This document shows, piece after piece, positions 10,533 through 23,340 of a DNA stretch of 64,000 nucleotides. The stretch lies in NCBI GenBank assembly GCA_963989245.1, contig OZ022351.1, forward strand, positions 12,064,412 to 12,128,411, given 5' to 3'. The notes beneath the pieces are model-generated. The model was not told where the DNA came from, ran no database searches, and saw only the letters and a program-made list of their open reading frames with translations. This DNA is from Nansenia antarctica (taxonomy: Eukaryota > Chordata > Actinopteri > Argentiniformes > Microstomatidae). The position numbers and the translations under genes were made by a program. Each line of letters starts with the position of its first letter. Within the stretch, counting starts at the first letter, position 1.

Positions 10533-11548
10533 TAATAAGGCTCACAGAGACACGAACTAGCTAGCAGTAGTGGAACAGAGAAGATGGATATTAGAAAATG
10601 GCTAAAACCAAAGAATGCAAAAAAATAAAAAATCTACTTTGTTTTGAACCTTTACAGCTCTCCAATGGGATTCCAATCGAGAGCTGGTTCATGGACAGAA
10701 ATGACAACGAACTCCTGAAGCTGGTTCCCTTCCTGGAGAAGCTTGTGGAGATGAATGAAGACGTAAGGCCACATGTCCGAGAGCGGTTTCGTCTGCATGA
10801 CCTCCTGCCCCCAGACTGAGCGCCCCTGAAACTGATAACTGGGTCGATCTCTGACGGGGGGCAGTCCAGATGAGGTGCTAAGTGAAGGGTTTAGACTCAC
10901 CATCACACGCAAAGACCTCCAGACTCTCCGACACCTCAAATGGCTCAACGATGCGGTGAGTTGTTATCATCATGCACCACATATAGTGACAGATTGCCGT
11001 ACAGAACTGGAAGAAGGGGGAAAAATAAGTAATAACGTAGAGATGTTTATTGTTTTCTAATTTTCAGCCATTGTCTTTGCCCTCTCCTCCAGGTCATAAA
11101 CTTCTACATGAACCTGTTGGTGGAGCGCAGTAAAGACCCTAACCTGCCGACGGTCTACACCTTCAACACCTTCTTCTTTCCCCAGCTGCGCAGTTTCGGT
11201 TACTCGGCTGTCCGCCGCTGGACTAAGAACATGGACATCTTCTCAGTGGACATACTGCTCGTACCCGTCCACCTGGGGAAGCACTGGTGCCTTGTTCATG
11301 CTTGGTAAATGCAATGTTAACAAATGGGTGAAATCTTTATTCATACTTATATAAAGCGATTATAAATGGCAATCTTTTTGTGAGAATTGTGCAAATACAG
11401 CCACAGGGCAATCTGGGTATTGCAAAAATGATTACATTAGATTTTCGAGGTTTTACGACTGAGGTCCCAGGTTCTTTCGCCAAGAATCACAGCAATCTTT
11501 CAAAGTATTCACCGGTAAGTACAGAATGAGCAAGCGCAAGATTACCTG
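10533..11548 (+). repeat. L monomer 14
   Basis: CTDSPL2 tail 10658-10819. Confidence 0.93.
10869..11304 (+). pseudogene. SENP1-like fragment, copy 8
   Basis: Exons 10869-10955 and 11093-11304. One A is deleted in the intron (ctggaagaagg), giving a 137-nt intron; the coding parts are unaffected. Confidence 0.88.
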
Positions 11549-12118
11549 TAATAAGGCTCACAGAGACACGAACTAGCTAGCAGTAGTGGAACAGAGAAGA
11601 TGGATATTAGAAAATGGCTAAAACCAAAGAATGCAAAAAAATAAAAAATCTACTTTGTTTTGAACCTTTACAGCTCTCCAATGGGATTCCAATCGAGAGC
11701 TGGTTCATGGACAGAAATGACAACGAACTCCTGAAGCTGGTTCCCTTCCTGGAGAAGCTTGTGGAGATGAATGAAGACGTAAGGCCACATGTCCGAGAGC
11801 GGTTTCGTCTGCATGACCTCCTGCCCCCAGACTGAGCGCCCCTGCTACGTCCTCCATGAGGACCACCTCTACCTCAGGCGACTGCAAGTATGAGCCACAA
11901 TTACATCATTGTTATTTTGAATAAAAAAATAATCGCTAGCAGTAGTAGAACAGAGAAGATCGATATTAGGAAAAAGGCTAAATACAAAGAATGCAACCGT
12001 CCAAATTAAAGAGACTGATAACCTAACAGAATTACCACAGGTTCTTTCGCCACGAATCACAGCAATCTTTCAAAGTATTCACCGGTAAGTACAGAATGAG
12101 CAAGCGCAAGATGACCTG
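11549..12118 (+). repeat. S monomer 15
   Basis: CTDSPL2 tail 11674-11835. First of three S in a row; L-type A-rich tract; agatcgat variant shared with monomer 16. Confidence 0.92.
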
Positions 12119-12687
12119 TAATAAGGCTCACAGAGAAACGAACTAGCTAGCAGTAGTGGAACAGAGAAGATGGATATTAGAAAATGGCTAAAACCAAAGA
12201 ATGCAAAAAAAAAAAAAACTACTTTGTTTTGAACCTTTACAGCTCTCCAATGGGATTCCAATCGAGAGCTGGTTCATGGACAGAAATGACAACGAACTCC
12301 TGAAGCTGGTTCCCTTCCTGGAGAAGCTTGTGGAGATGAATGAAGACGTAAGGCCACATGTCCGAGAGCGGTTTCGTCTGCATGACCTCCTGCCCCCAGA
12401 CTGAGCGCCCCTGCTACGTCCTCCATGAGGACCACCTCTACCTCAGGCTACTGCAAGTATGAGCCACAATTACATCATTGTTATTTTGAATAAAAAAATA
12501 ATCGCTAGCAGTAGTAGAACAGAGAAGATCGATATTAGGAAAAAGGCTAAATACAAAGAATGCAACCGTCCAAATTAAAGAGACTGATAACCTAACAGAA
12601 TTACCACAGGTTCTTTCGCCACGAATCACAGCAATCTTTCAAAGTATTCACCGGTATGTACAGAATGAGCAAGCGCAAGATGACCTG
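12119..12687 (+). repeat. S monomer 16
   Basis: CTDSPL2 tail 12243-12404. agatcgat variant, so probably a local copy with monomer 15; ends with ggtatgtac instead of ggtaagtac. Confidence 0.92.
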
Positions 12688-13255
12688 TAATAAGGCTCAC
12701 AGAGACACGAACTAGCTAGCAGTAGTGGAACAGAGAAGATGGATATTAGAAAATGGCTAAAACCAAAGAATGCAAAAAAAAAAAAAACTACTTTTTTTGA
12801 ACCTTTACAGCTCTCCAATGGGATTCCAATCGAGAGCTGGTTCATGGACAGAAATGACAACGAACTCCTGAAGCTGGTTCCCTTCCTGGAGAAGCTTGTG
12901 GAGATGAATGAAGACGTAAGGCCACATGTCCGAGAGCGGTTTCGTCTGCATGACCTCCTGCCCCCAGACTGAGCGTCCCTGCTACGTCCTCCATGAGGAC
13001 CACCTCTACCTCAGGCTACTGCAAGTTTGAGCCACAATTACATCATTGTTATTTTGAATGAAAAAATAATCGCTAGCAGTAGTAGAACAGAGAAGATGGA
13101 TATTAGGAAAAAGGCTAAATACAAAGAATGCAACCGTCCAAATTAAAGAGACTGATAACCTAACAGAATTACCACAGGTTCTTTCGCCACGAATCACAGC
13201 AATCTTTCAAAGTATTCACCGGTAAGTACAGAATGAGCAAGCGCAAGATGACCTG
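12688..13255 (+). repeat. S monomer 17
   Basis: CTDSPL2 tail 12811-12972. A short deletion before the acceptor (actttttttgaacc) puts the MDIRKWLK frame in phase with the tail exon. Confidence 0.92.
12739..12972 (+). pseudogene. Fused MDIRKWLKPKNA/CTDSPL2-tail open frame
   Basis: 77 codons from the MDIRKWLK ATG read without a stop through the A-tract and the unspliced acceptor into the CTDSPL2 tail and its normal stop. The fusion arises from a local deletion; expression is unknown. Confidence 0.5.
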
Positions 13256-14272
13256 TAATAAGGCTCACAGAGACACGAACTAGCTAGCAGTAGTGGAACA
13301 GAGAAGATGGATATTAGAAAATGGCTAAAACCAAAGAATGCAAAAAAATAAAAAATCTACTTTGTTTTGAACCTTTACAGCTCTCCAATGGGATTCCAAT
13401 CGAGAGCTGGTTCATGGACAGAAATGACAACGAACTCCTGAAGCTGGTTCCCTTCCTGGAGAAGCTTGTGGAGATGAATGAAGACGTAAGGCCACATGTC
13501 CGAGAGCGGTTTCGTCTGCATGACCTCCTGCCCCCAGACTGAGCGCCCCTGAAACTGATAACTGGGTCGATCTCTGACGGGGGGCAGTCCAGATGAGGTG
13601 CTAAGTGAAGGGTTTAGACTCACCATCACACGCAAAGACCTCCAGACTCTCCGACACCTCAAATGGCTCAACGATGCGGTGAGTTGTTATCATCATGCAC
13701 CACATATAGTGACAGATTGCCGTACAGAACTGGAAAGAAGGGGGAAAAATAAGTAATAACGTAGAGATGTTTATTGTTTTCTAATTTTCAGCCATTGTCT
13801 TTGCCCTCTCCTCCAGGTCATAAACTTCTACATGAACCTGTTGGTGGAGCGCAGTAAAGACCCTAACCTGCCGACGGTCTACACCTTCAACACCTTCTTC
13901 TTTCCCCAGCTGCGCAGTTTCGGTTACTCGGCTGTCCGCCGCTGGACTAAGAACATGGACATCTTCTCAGTGGACATACTGCTCGTACCCGTCCACCTGG
14001 GGAAGCACTGGTGCCTTGTTCATGCTTGGTAAATGCAATGTTAACAAATGGGTGAAATCTTTATTCATACTTATATAAAGCGATTATAAATGGCAATCTT
14101 TTTGTGAGAATTGTGCAAATACAGCCACAGGGCAATCTGGGTATTGCAAAAATGATTACATTAGATTTTCGAGGTTTTACGACTGAGGTCCCAGGTTCTT
14201 TCGCCAAGAATCACAGCAATCTTTCAAAGTATTCACCGGTAAGTACAGAATGAGCAAGCGCAAGATGACCTG
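13256..14272 (+). repeat. L monomer 18
   Basis: CTDSPL2 tail 13381-13542. Confidence 0.93.
13592..14028 (+). pseudogene. SENP1-like fragment, copy 9
   Basis: Exons 13592-13678 and 13817-14028. Confidence 0.88.
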
Positions 14273-14842
14273 TAATAAGGCTCACAGAGACACGAACTAG
14301 CTAGCAGTAGTGGAACAGAGAAGATGGATATTAGAAAATGGCTAAAACCAAAGAATGCAAAAAAATAAAAAATCTACTTTGTTTTGAACCTTTACAGCTC
14401 TCCAATGGGATTCCAATCGAGAGCTGGTTCATGGACAGAAATGACAACGAACTCCTGAAGCTGGTTCCCTTCCTGGAGAAGCTTGTGGAGATGAATGAAG
14501 ACGTAAGGCCACATGTCCGAGAGCGGTTTCGTCTGCATGACCTCCTGCCCCCAGACTGAGCGCCCCTGCTACGTCCTCCATGAGGACCACCTCTACCTCA
14601 GGCTACTGCAAGTATGAGCCACAATTACATCATTGTTATTTTGAATGAAAAAATAATCGCTAGCAGTAGTAGAACAGAGAAGATGGATATTAGGAAAAAG
14701 GCTAAATACAAAGAATGCAACCGTCCAAATTAAAGAGACTGATAACCTAACAGAATTACCACAGGTTCTTTCGCCACGAATCACAGCAATCTTTCAAAGT
14801 ATTCACCGGTAAGTACAGAATGAGCAAGCGCAAGATGACCTG
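14273..14842 (+). repeat. S monomer 19 (block start)
   Basis: CTDSPL2 tail 14398-14559. L-type A-rich tract on an S unit. Confidence 0.93.
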
Positions 14843-15859
14843 TAATAAGGCTCACAGAGACACGAACTAGCTAGCAGTAGTGGAACAGAGAAGATGGATA
14901 TTAGAAAATGGCTTAAACCAAAGAATGCAAAAAAATAAAAAATCTACTTTGTTTTGAACCTTTACAGCTCTCCAATGGGATTCCAATCGAGAGCTGGTTC
15001 ATGGACAGAAATGACAACGAACTCCTGAAGCTGGTTCCCTTCCTGGAGAAGCTTGTGGAGATGAATGAAGACGTAAGGCCACATGTCCGAGAGCGGTTTC
15101 GTCTGCATGACCTCCTGCCCCCAGACTGAGCGCCCCTGAAACTGATAACTGGGTCGATCTCTGACGGGGGGCAGTCCAGATGAGGTGCTAAGTGAAGGGT
15201 TTAGACTCACCATCACACGCAAAGACCTCCAGACTCTCCGACACCTCAAATGGCTCAACGATGCGGTGAGTTGTTATCATCATGCACCACATATAGTGAC
15301 AGATTGCCGTACAGAACTGGAAAGAAGGGGGAAAAATAAGTAATAACGTAGAGATGTTTATTGTTTTCTAATTTTCAGCCATTGTCTTTGCCCTCTCCTC
15401 CAGGTCATAAACTTCTACATGAACCTGTTGGTGGAGCGCAGTAAAGACCCTAACCTGCCGACGGTCTACACCTTCAACACCTTCTTCTTTCCCCAGCTGC
15501 GCAGTTTCGGTTACTCGGCTGTCCGCCGCTGGACTAAGAACATGGACATCTTCTCAGTGGACATACTGCTCGTACCCGTCCACCTGGGGAAGCACTGGTG
15601 CCTTGTTCATGCTTGGTAAATGCAATGTTAACAAATGGGTGAAATCTTTATTCATACTTATATAAAGCGATTATAAATGGCAATCTTTTTGTGAGAATTG
15701 TGCAAATACAGCCACAGGGCAATCTGGGTATTGCAAAAATGATTACATTAGGTTTTCGAGGTTTTACGACTGAGGTCCCAGGTTCTTTCGCCAAGAATCA
15801 CAGCAATCTTTCAAAGTATTCACCGGTAAGTACAGAATGAGCAAGCGCAAGATGACCTG
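14843..15859 (+). repeat. L monomer 20
   Basis: CTDSPL2 tail 14968-15129. ggcttaaacc puts a stop at codon 3 of the MAK frame; ttaggttttcg in the tail. Confidence 0.93.
15179..15615 (+). pseudogene. SENP1-like fragment, copy 10
   Basis: Exons 15179-15265 and 15404-15615. Confidence 0.88.
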
Positions 15860-16428
15860 TAATAAGGCTCACAGAGACACGAACTAGCTAGCAGTAGTGG
15901 AACAGAGAAGATGGATATTAGAAAATGGCTAAAACCAAAGAATGCAAAAAAAAAAAAAACTACTTTGTTTTGAACCTTTACAGCTCTCCAATGGGATTCC
16001 AATCGAGAGCTGGTTCATGGACAGAAATGACAACGAACTCCTGAAGCTGGTTCCCTTCCTGGAGAAGCTTGTGGAGATGAATGAAGACGTAAGGCCACAT
16101 GTCCGAGAGCGGTTTCGTCTGCATGACCTCCTGCCCCCAGAGTGAGCGCCCCTGCTACGTCCTCCATGAGGACCACCTCTACCTCAGGCTACTGCAAGTA
16201 TGAGCCACAATTACATCATTGTTATTTTGAATGAAAAAATAATCGCTAGCAGTAGTAGAACAGAGAAGATGGATATTAGGAAAAAGGCTAAATACAAAGA
16301 ATGCAACCGTCCAAATTAAAGAGACTGATAACCTAACAGAATTACCACAGGTTCTTTCGCCACGAATCACAGCAATCTTTCAAAGTATTCACCGGTAAGT
16401 ACAGAATGAGCAAGCGCAAGATGACCTG
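15860..16428 (+). repeat. S monomer 21
   Basis: CTDSPL2 tail 15984-16145, last codon gag (Glu for Asp). Confidence 0.93.
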
Positions 16429-17444
16429 TAATAAGGCTCACAGAGACACGAACTAGCTAGCAGTAGTGGAACAGAGAAGATGGATATTAGAAAATGGCTA
16501 AAACCAAAGAATGCAAAAAAAAAATAATCTACTTTGTTTTGAACCTTTACAGCTCTCCAATGGGATTCCAATCGAGAGCTGGTTCATGGACAGAAATGAC
16601 AACGAACTCCTGAAGCTGGTTCCCTTCCTGGAGAAGCTTGTGGAGATGAATGAAGACGTAAGGCCACATGTCCGAGAGCGGTTTCGTCTGCATGACCTCC
16701 TGCCCCCAGACTGAGCGCCCCTGAAACTGATAACTGGGTCGATCTCTGATGGGGGGCAGTCCAGATGAGGTGCTAAGTGAAGGGTTTAGACTCACCATCA
16801 CACGCAAAGACCTCCAGACTCTCCGACACCTCAAATGGCTCAACGATGCGGTGAGTTGTTATCATCATGCACCACATATAGTGACAGATTGCCGTACAGA
16901 ACTGGAAAGAAGGGGGAAAAATAAGTAATAACGTAAAGATGTTTATTGTTTTCTAATTTTCAGCCATTGTCTTTGCCCTCTCCTCCAGGTCATAAACTTC
17001 TACATGAACCTGTTGGTGGAGCGCAGTAAAGACCCTAACCTGCCGACGGTCTACACCTTCAACACCTTCTTCTTTCCCCAGCTGCGCAGTTTCGGTTACT
17101 CGGCTGTCCGCCGCTGGACTAAGAACATGGACATCTTCTCAGTGGACATACTGCTCGTACCCGTCCACCTGGGGAAGCACTGGTGCCTTGTTCATGCTTG
17201 GTAAATGCAATGTTAACAAATGGGTGAAATCTTTATTCATACTTATATAAAGCGATTATAAATGGCAATCTTTTTGTGAGAATTGTGCAAATACAGCCAC
17301 AGGGCAATCTGGGTATTGCAAAAATGATTACATTAGATTTTCGAGGTTTTACGACTGAGGTCCCAGGTTCTTTCGCCAAGAATCACAGCAATCTTTCAAA
17401 GTATTCACCGGTAAGTACAGAATGAGCAAGCGCAAGATGACCTG
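16429..17444 (+). repeat. L monomer 22
   Basis: CTDSPL2 tail 16553-16714. Altered A-tract (ataatctac). Confidence 0.93.
16764..17200 (+). pseudogene. SENP1-like fragment, copy 11
   Basis: Exons 16764-16850 and 16989-17200; acgtaaag intron variant. Confidence 0.88.
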
Positions 17445-18013
17445 TAATAAGGCTCACAGAGACACGAACTAGCTAGCAGTAGTGGAACAGAGAATATGGA
17501 TATTAGAAAATGGCTAAAACCAAAGAATGCAAAAAAAAAAAAAACTACTTTGTTTTGAACCTTTACAGCTCTCCAATGGGATTCCAATCGAGAGCTGGTT
17601 CATGGACAGAAATGACAACGAACTCCTGAAGCTGGTTCCCTTCCTGGAGAAGCTTGTGGAGATGAATGAAGACGTAAGGCCACATGTCCGAGAGCGGTTT
17701 CGTCTGCATGACCTCCTGCCCCCAGACTGAGCGCCCCTGCTACGTCCTCCATGAGGACCACCTCTACCTCAGGCTACTGCAAGTATGAGCCACAATTACA
17801 TCATTGTTATTTTGAATGAAAAAATAATCGCTAGCAGTAGTAGAACAGAGAAGATGGATATTAGGAAAAAGGCTAAATACAAAGAATGCAACCGTCCAAA
17901 TTAAAGAGACTGATAACCTAACAGAATTACCACAGGTTATTTCGCCACGAATCACAGCAATCTTTCAAAGTATTCACCGGTAAGTACAGAATGAGCAAGC
18001 GCAAGATGACCTG
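17445..18013 (+). repeat. S monomer 23
   Basis: CTDSPL2 tail 17569-17730. agaatatgg and ggttatttcgcc variants. Confidence 0.93.
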
Positions 18014-19030
18014 TAATAAGGCTCACAGAGACACGAACTAGCTAGCAGTAGTGGAACAGAGAAGATGGATATTAGAAAATGGCTAAAACCAAAGAATGCA
18101 AAAAAATAAAAAATCTACTTTGTTTTGAACCTTTACAGCTCTCCAATGGGATTCCAATCGAGAGCTGGTTCATGGACAGAAATGACAACGAACTCCTGAA
18201 GCTGGTTCCCTTCCTGGAGAAGCTTGTGGAGATGAATGAAGACGTAAGGCCACATGTCCGAGAGCGGTTTCGTCTGCATGACCTCCTGCCCCCAGACTGA
18301 GCGCCCCTGAAACTGATAACTGGGTCGATCTCTGACGGGGGGCAGTCCAGATGAGGTGCTAAGTGAAGGGTTTAGACTCACCATCACACGCAAAGACCTC
18401 CAGACTCTCCGACACCTCAAATGGCTCAACGATGCGGTGAGTTGTTATCATCATGCACCACATATAGTGACAGATTGCCGTACAGAACTGGAAAGAAGGG
18501 GGAAAAATAAGTAATAACGTAGAGATGTTTATTGTTTTCTAATTTTCAGCCATTGTCTTTGCCCTCTCCTCCAGGTCATAAACTTCTACATGAACCTGTT
18601 GGTGGAGCGCAGTAAAGACCCTAACCTGCCGACGGTCTACACCTTCAACACCTTCTTCTTTCCCCAGCTGCGCAGTTTCGGTTACTCGGCTGTCCGCCGC
18701 TGGACTAAGAACATGGACATCTTCTCAGTGGACATACTGCTCGTACCCGTCCACCTGGGGAAGCACTGGTGCCTTGTTCATGCTTGGTAAATGCAATGTT
18801 AACAAATGGGTGAAATCTTTATTCATACTTATATAAAGCGATTATAAATGGCAATCTTTTTGTGAGAATTGTGCAAATACAGCCACAGGGCAATCTGGGT
18901 ATTGCAAAAATGATTACATTAGATTTTCGAGGTTTTACGACTGAGGTCCCAGGTTCTTTCGCCAAGAATCACAGCAATCTTTCAAAGTATTCACCGGTAA
19001 GTACAGAATGAGCAAGCGCAAGATGACCTG
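18014..19030 (+). repeat. L monomer 24
   Basis: CTDSPL2 tail 18139-18300. Confidence 0.93.
18350..18786 (+). pseudogene. SENP1-like fragment, copy 12
   Basis: Exons 18350-18436 and 18575-18786. Confidence 0.88.
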
Positions 19031-19599
19031 TAATAAGGCTCACAGAGACACGAACTAGCTAGCAGTAGTGGAACAGAGAAGATGGATATTAGAAAATGGC
19101 TAAAACCAAAGAATGCAAAAAAAAAAAAAAATACTTTGTTTTGAACCTTTACAGCTCTCCAATGGGATTCCAATCGAGAGCTGGTTCATGGACAGAAATG
19201 ACAACGAACTCCTGAAGCTGGTTCCCTTCCTGGAGAAGCTTGTGGAGATGAATGAAGACGTAAGGCCACATGTCCGAGAGCGGTTTCGTCTGCATGACCT
19301 CCTGCCCCCAGACTGAGCGCCCCTGCTACGTCCTCCATGAGGACCACCTCTACCTCAGGCTACTGCAAGTATGAGCCACAATTACATCATTGTTATTTTG
19401 AATGAAAAAATAATCGCTAGCAGTAGTAGAACAGAGAAGATGGATATTAGGAAAAAGGCTAAATACAAAGAATGCAACCGTCCAAATTAAAGAGACTGAT
19501 AACCTAACAGAATTACCACAGGTTCTTTCGCCACGAATCACAGCAATCTTTCAAAGTATTCACCGGTAAGTACAGAATGAGCAAGCGCAAGATGACCTG
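19031..19599 (+). repeat. S monomer 25
   Basis: CTDSPL2 tail 19155-19316. Confidence 0.93.
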
Positions 19600-20169
19600 T
19601 AATAAGGCTCACAGAGACACGAACTAGCTAGCAGTAGTGGAACAGAGAAGATGGATATTAGAAAATGGCTAAAACCAAAGAATGCAAAAAAATAAAAAAT
19701 CTACTTTGTTTTGAACCTTTACAGCTCTCCAATGGGATTCCAATCGAGAGCTGGTTCATGGACAGAAATGACAACGAACTCCTGAAGCTGGTTCCCTTCC
19801 TGGAGAAGCTTGTGGAGATGAATGAAGACGTAAGGCCACATGTCCGAGAGCGGTTTCGTCTGCATGACCTCCTGCCCCCAGACTGAGCGCCCCTGCTACG
19901 TCCTCCATGAGGACCACCTCTACCTCAGGCTACTGCAAGTATGAGCCACAATTACATCATTGTTATTTTGAATGAAAAAATAATCGCTAGCAGTAGTAGA
20001 ACAGAGAAGATGGATATTAGGAAAAAGGCTAAATACAAAGAATGCAACCGTCCAAATTAAAGAGACTGATAACCTAACAGAATTACCACAGGTTCTTTCG
20101 CCACGAATCACAGCAATCTTTCAAAGTATTCACCGGTAAGTACAGAATGAGCAAGCGCAAGATGACCTG
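19600..20169 (+). repeat. S monomer 26 (second block start)
   Basis: CTDSPL2 tail 19725-19886. Counterpart of monomer 19; creates an S-S junction at 19599/19600. Confidence 0.93.
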
Positions 20170-21186
20170 TAATAAGGCTCACAGAGACACGAACTAGCTA
20201 GCAGTAGTGGAACAGAGAAGATGGATATTAGAAAATGGCTTAAACCAAAGAATGCAAAAAAATAAAAAATCTACTTTGTTTTGAACCTTTACAGCTCTCC
20301 AATGGGATTCCAATCGAGAGCTGGTTCATGGACAGAAATGACAACGAACTCCTGAAGCTGGTTCCCTTCCTGGAGAAGCTTGTGGAGATGAATGAAGACG
20401 TAAGGCCACATGTCCGAGAGCGGTTTCGTCTGCATGACCTCCTGCCCCCAGACTGAGCGCCCCTGAAACTGATAACTGGGTCGATCTCTGACGGGGGGCA
20501 GTCCAGATGAGGTGCTAAGTGAAGGGTTTAGACTCACCATCACACGCAAAGACCTCCAGACTCTCCGACACCTCAAATGGCTCAACGATGCGGTGAGTTG
20601 TTATCATCATGCACCACATATAGTGACAGATTGCCGTACAGAACTGGAAAGAAGGGGGAAAAATAAGTAATAACGTAGAGATGTTTATTGTTTTCTAATT
20701 TTCAGCCATTGTCTTTGCCCTCTCCTCCAGGTCATAAACTTCTACATGAACCTGTTGGTGGAGCGCAGTAAAGACCCTAACCTGCCGACGGTCTACACCT
20801 TCAACACCTTCTTCTTTCCCCAGCTGCGCAGTTTCGGTTACTCGGCTGTCCGCCGCTGGACTAAGAACATGGACATCTTCTCAGTGGACATACTGCTCGT
20901 ACCCGTCCACCTGGGGAAGCACTGGTGCCTTGTTCATGCTTGGTAAATGCAATGTTAACAAATGGGTGAAATCTTTATTCATACTTATATAAAGCGATTA
21001 TAAATGGCAATCTTTTTGTGAGAATTGTGCAAATACAGCCACAGGGCAATCTGGGTATTGCAAAAATGATTACATTAGGTTTTCGAGGTTTTACGACTGA
21101 GGTCCCAGGTTCTTTCGCCAAGAATCACAGCAATCTTTCAAAGTATTCACCGGTAAGTACAGAATGAGCAAGCGCAAGATGACCTG
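20170..21186 (+). repeat. L monomer 27
   Basis: CTDSPL2 tail 20295-20456. Counterpart of monomer 20, with the same early stop. Confidence 0.93.
20506..20942 (+). pseudogene. SENP1-like fragment, copy 13
   Basis: Exons 20506-20592 and 20731-20942. Confidence 0.88.
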
Positions 21187-21755
21187 TAATAAGGCTCACA
21201 GAGACACGAACTAGCTAGCAGTAGTGGAACAGAGAAGATGGATATTAGAAAATGGCTAAAACCAAAGAATGCAAAAAAAAAAAAAACTACTTTGTTTTGA
21301 ACCTTTACAGCTCTCCAATGGGATTCCAATCGAGAGCTGGTTCATGGACAGAAATGACAACGAACTCCTGAAGCTGGTTCCCTTCCTGGAGAAGCTTGTG
21401 GAGATGAATGAAGACGTAAGGCCACATGTCCGAGAGCGGTTTCGTCTGCATGACCTCCTGCCCCCAGAGTGAGCGCCCCTGCTACGTCCTCCATGAGGAC
21501 CACCTCTACCTCAGGCTACTGCAAGTATGAGCCACAATTACATCATTGTTATTTTGAATGAAAAAATAATCGCTAGCAGTAGTAGAACAGAGAAGATGGA
21601 TATTAGGAAAAAGGCTAAATACAAAGAATGCAACCGTCCAAATTAAAGAGACTGATAACCTAACAGAATTACCACAGGTTCTTTCGCCACGAATCACAGC
21701 AATCTTTCAAAGTATTCACCGGTAAGTACAGAATGAGCAAGCGCAAGATGACCTG
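21187..21755 (+). repeat. S monomer 28
   Basis: CTDSPL2 tail 21311-21472, last codon gag. Confidence 0.93.
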
Positions 21756-22771
21756 TAATAAGGCTCACAGAGACACGAACTAGCTAGCAGTAGTGGAACA
21801 GAGAAGATGGATATTAGAAAATGGCTAAAACCAAAGAATGCAAAAAAAAAATAATCTACTTTGTTTTGAACCTTTACAGCTCTCCAATGGGATTCCAATC
21901 GAGAGCTGGTTCATGGACAGAAATGACAACGAACTCCTGAAGCTGGTTCCCTTCCTGGAGAAGCTTGTGGAGATGAATGAAGACGTAAGGCCACATGTCC
22001 GAGAGCGGTTTCGTCTGCATGACCTCCTGCCCCCAGACTGAGCGCCCCTGAAACTGATAACTGGGTCGATCTCTGATGGGGGGCAGTCCAGATGAGGTGC
22101 TAAGTGAAGGGTTTAGACTCACCATCACACGCAAAGACCTCCAGACTCTCCGACACCTCAAATGGCTCAACGATGCGGTGAGTTGTTATCATCATGCACC
22201 ACATATAGTGACAGATTGCCGTACAGAACTGGAAAGAAGGGGGAAAAATAAGTAATAACGTAAAGATGTTTATTGTTTTCTAATTTTCAGCCATTGTCTT
22301 TGCCCTCTCCTCCAGGTCATAAACTTCTACATGAACCTGTTGGTGGAGCGCAGTAAAGACCCTAACCTGCCGACGGTCTACACCTTCAACACCTTCTTCT
22401 TTCCCCAGCTGCGCAGTTTCGGTTACTCGGCTGTCCGCCGCTGGACTAAGAACATGGACATCTTCTCAGTGGACATACTGCTCGTACCCGTCCACCTGGG
22501 GAAGCACTGGTGCCTTGTTCATGCTTGGTAAATGCAATGTTAACAAATGGGTGAAATCTTTATTCATACTTATATAAAGCGATTATAAATGGCAATCTTT
22601 TTGTGAGAATTGTGCAAATACAGCCACAGGGCAATCTGGGTATTGCAAAAATGATTACATTAGATTTTCGAGGTTTTACGACTGAGGTCCCAGGTTCTTT
22701 CGCCAAGAATCACAGCAATCTTTCAAAGTATTCACCGGTAAGTACAGAATGAGCAAGCGCAAGATGACCTG
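21756..22771 (+). repeat. L monomer 29
   Basis: CTDSPL2 tail 21880-22041. Counterpart of monomer 22. Confidence 0.93.
22091..22527 (+). pseudogene. SENP1-like fragment, copy 14
   Basis: Exons 22091-22177 and 22316-22527. Confidence 0.88.
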
Positions 22772-23340
22772 TAATAAGGCTCACAGAGACACGAACTAGC
22801 TAGCAGTAGTGGAACAGAGAATATGGATATTAGAAAATGGCTAAAACCAAAGAATGCAAAAAAAAAAAAAACTACTTTGTTTTGAACCTTTACAGCTCTC
22901 CAATGGGATTCCAATCGAGAGCTGGTTCATGGACAGAAATGACAACGAACTCCTGAAGCTGGTTCCCTTCCTGGAGAAGCTTGTGGAGATGAATGAAGAC
23001 GTAAGGCCACATGTCCGAGAGCGGTTTCGTCTGCATGACCTCCTGCCCCCAGACTGAGCGCCCCTGCTACGTCCTCCATGAGGACCACCTCTACCTCAGG
23101 CTACTGCAAGTATGAGCCACAATTACATCATTGTTATTTTGAATGAAAAAATAATCGCTAGCAGTAGTAGAACAGAGAAGATGGATATTAGGAAAAAGGC
23201 TAAATACAAAGAATGCAACCGTCCAAATTAAAGAGACTGATAACCTAACAGAATTACCACAGGTTATTTCGCCACGAATCACAGCAATCTTTCAAAGTAT
23301 TCACCGGTAAGTACAGAATGAGCAAGCGCAAGATGACCTG
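22772..23340 (+). repeat. S monomer 30
   Basis: CTDSPL2 tail 22896-23057. Counterpart of monomer 23. Confidence 0.93.

Larger units (their letters stand above)
6345..14272 (+). repeat. Irregular stretch of the array (L-L-S-L-S-L-S-S-S-L)
   Basis: The dimer variants continue to 10532, but an extra L (7362-8377) sits between the ggcacaggg-type L and its accgtac-type S. Three S monomers in a row follow at 11549-13255. This fits unequal exchange between misaligned monomers. Confidence 0.88.
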
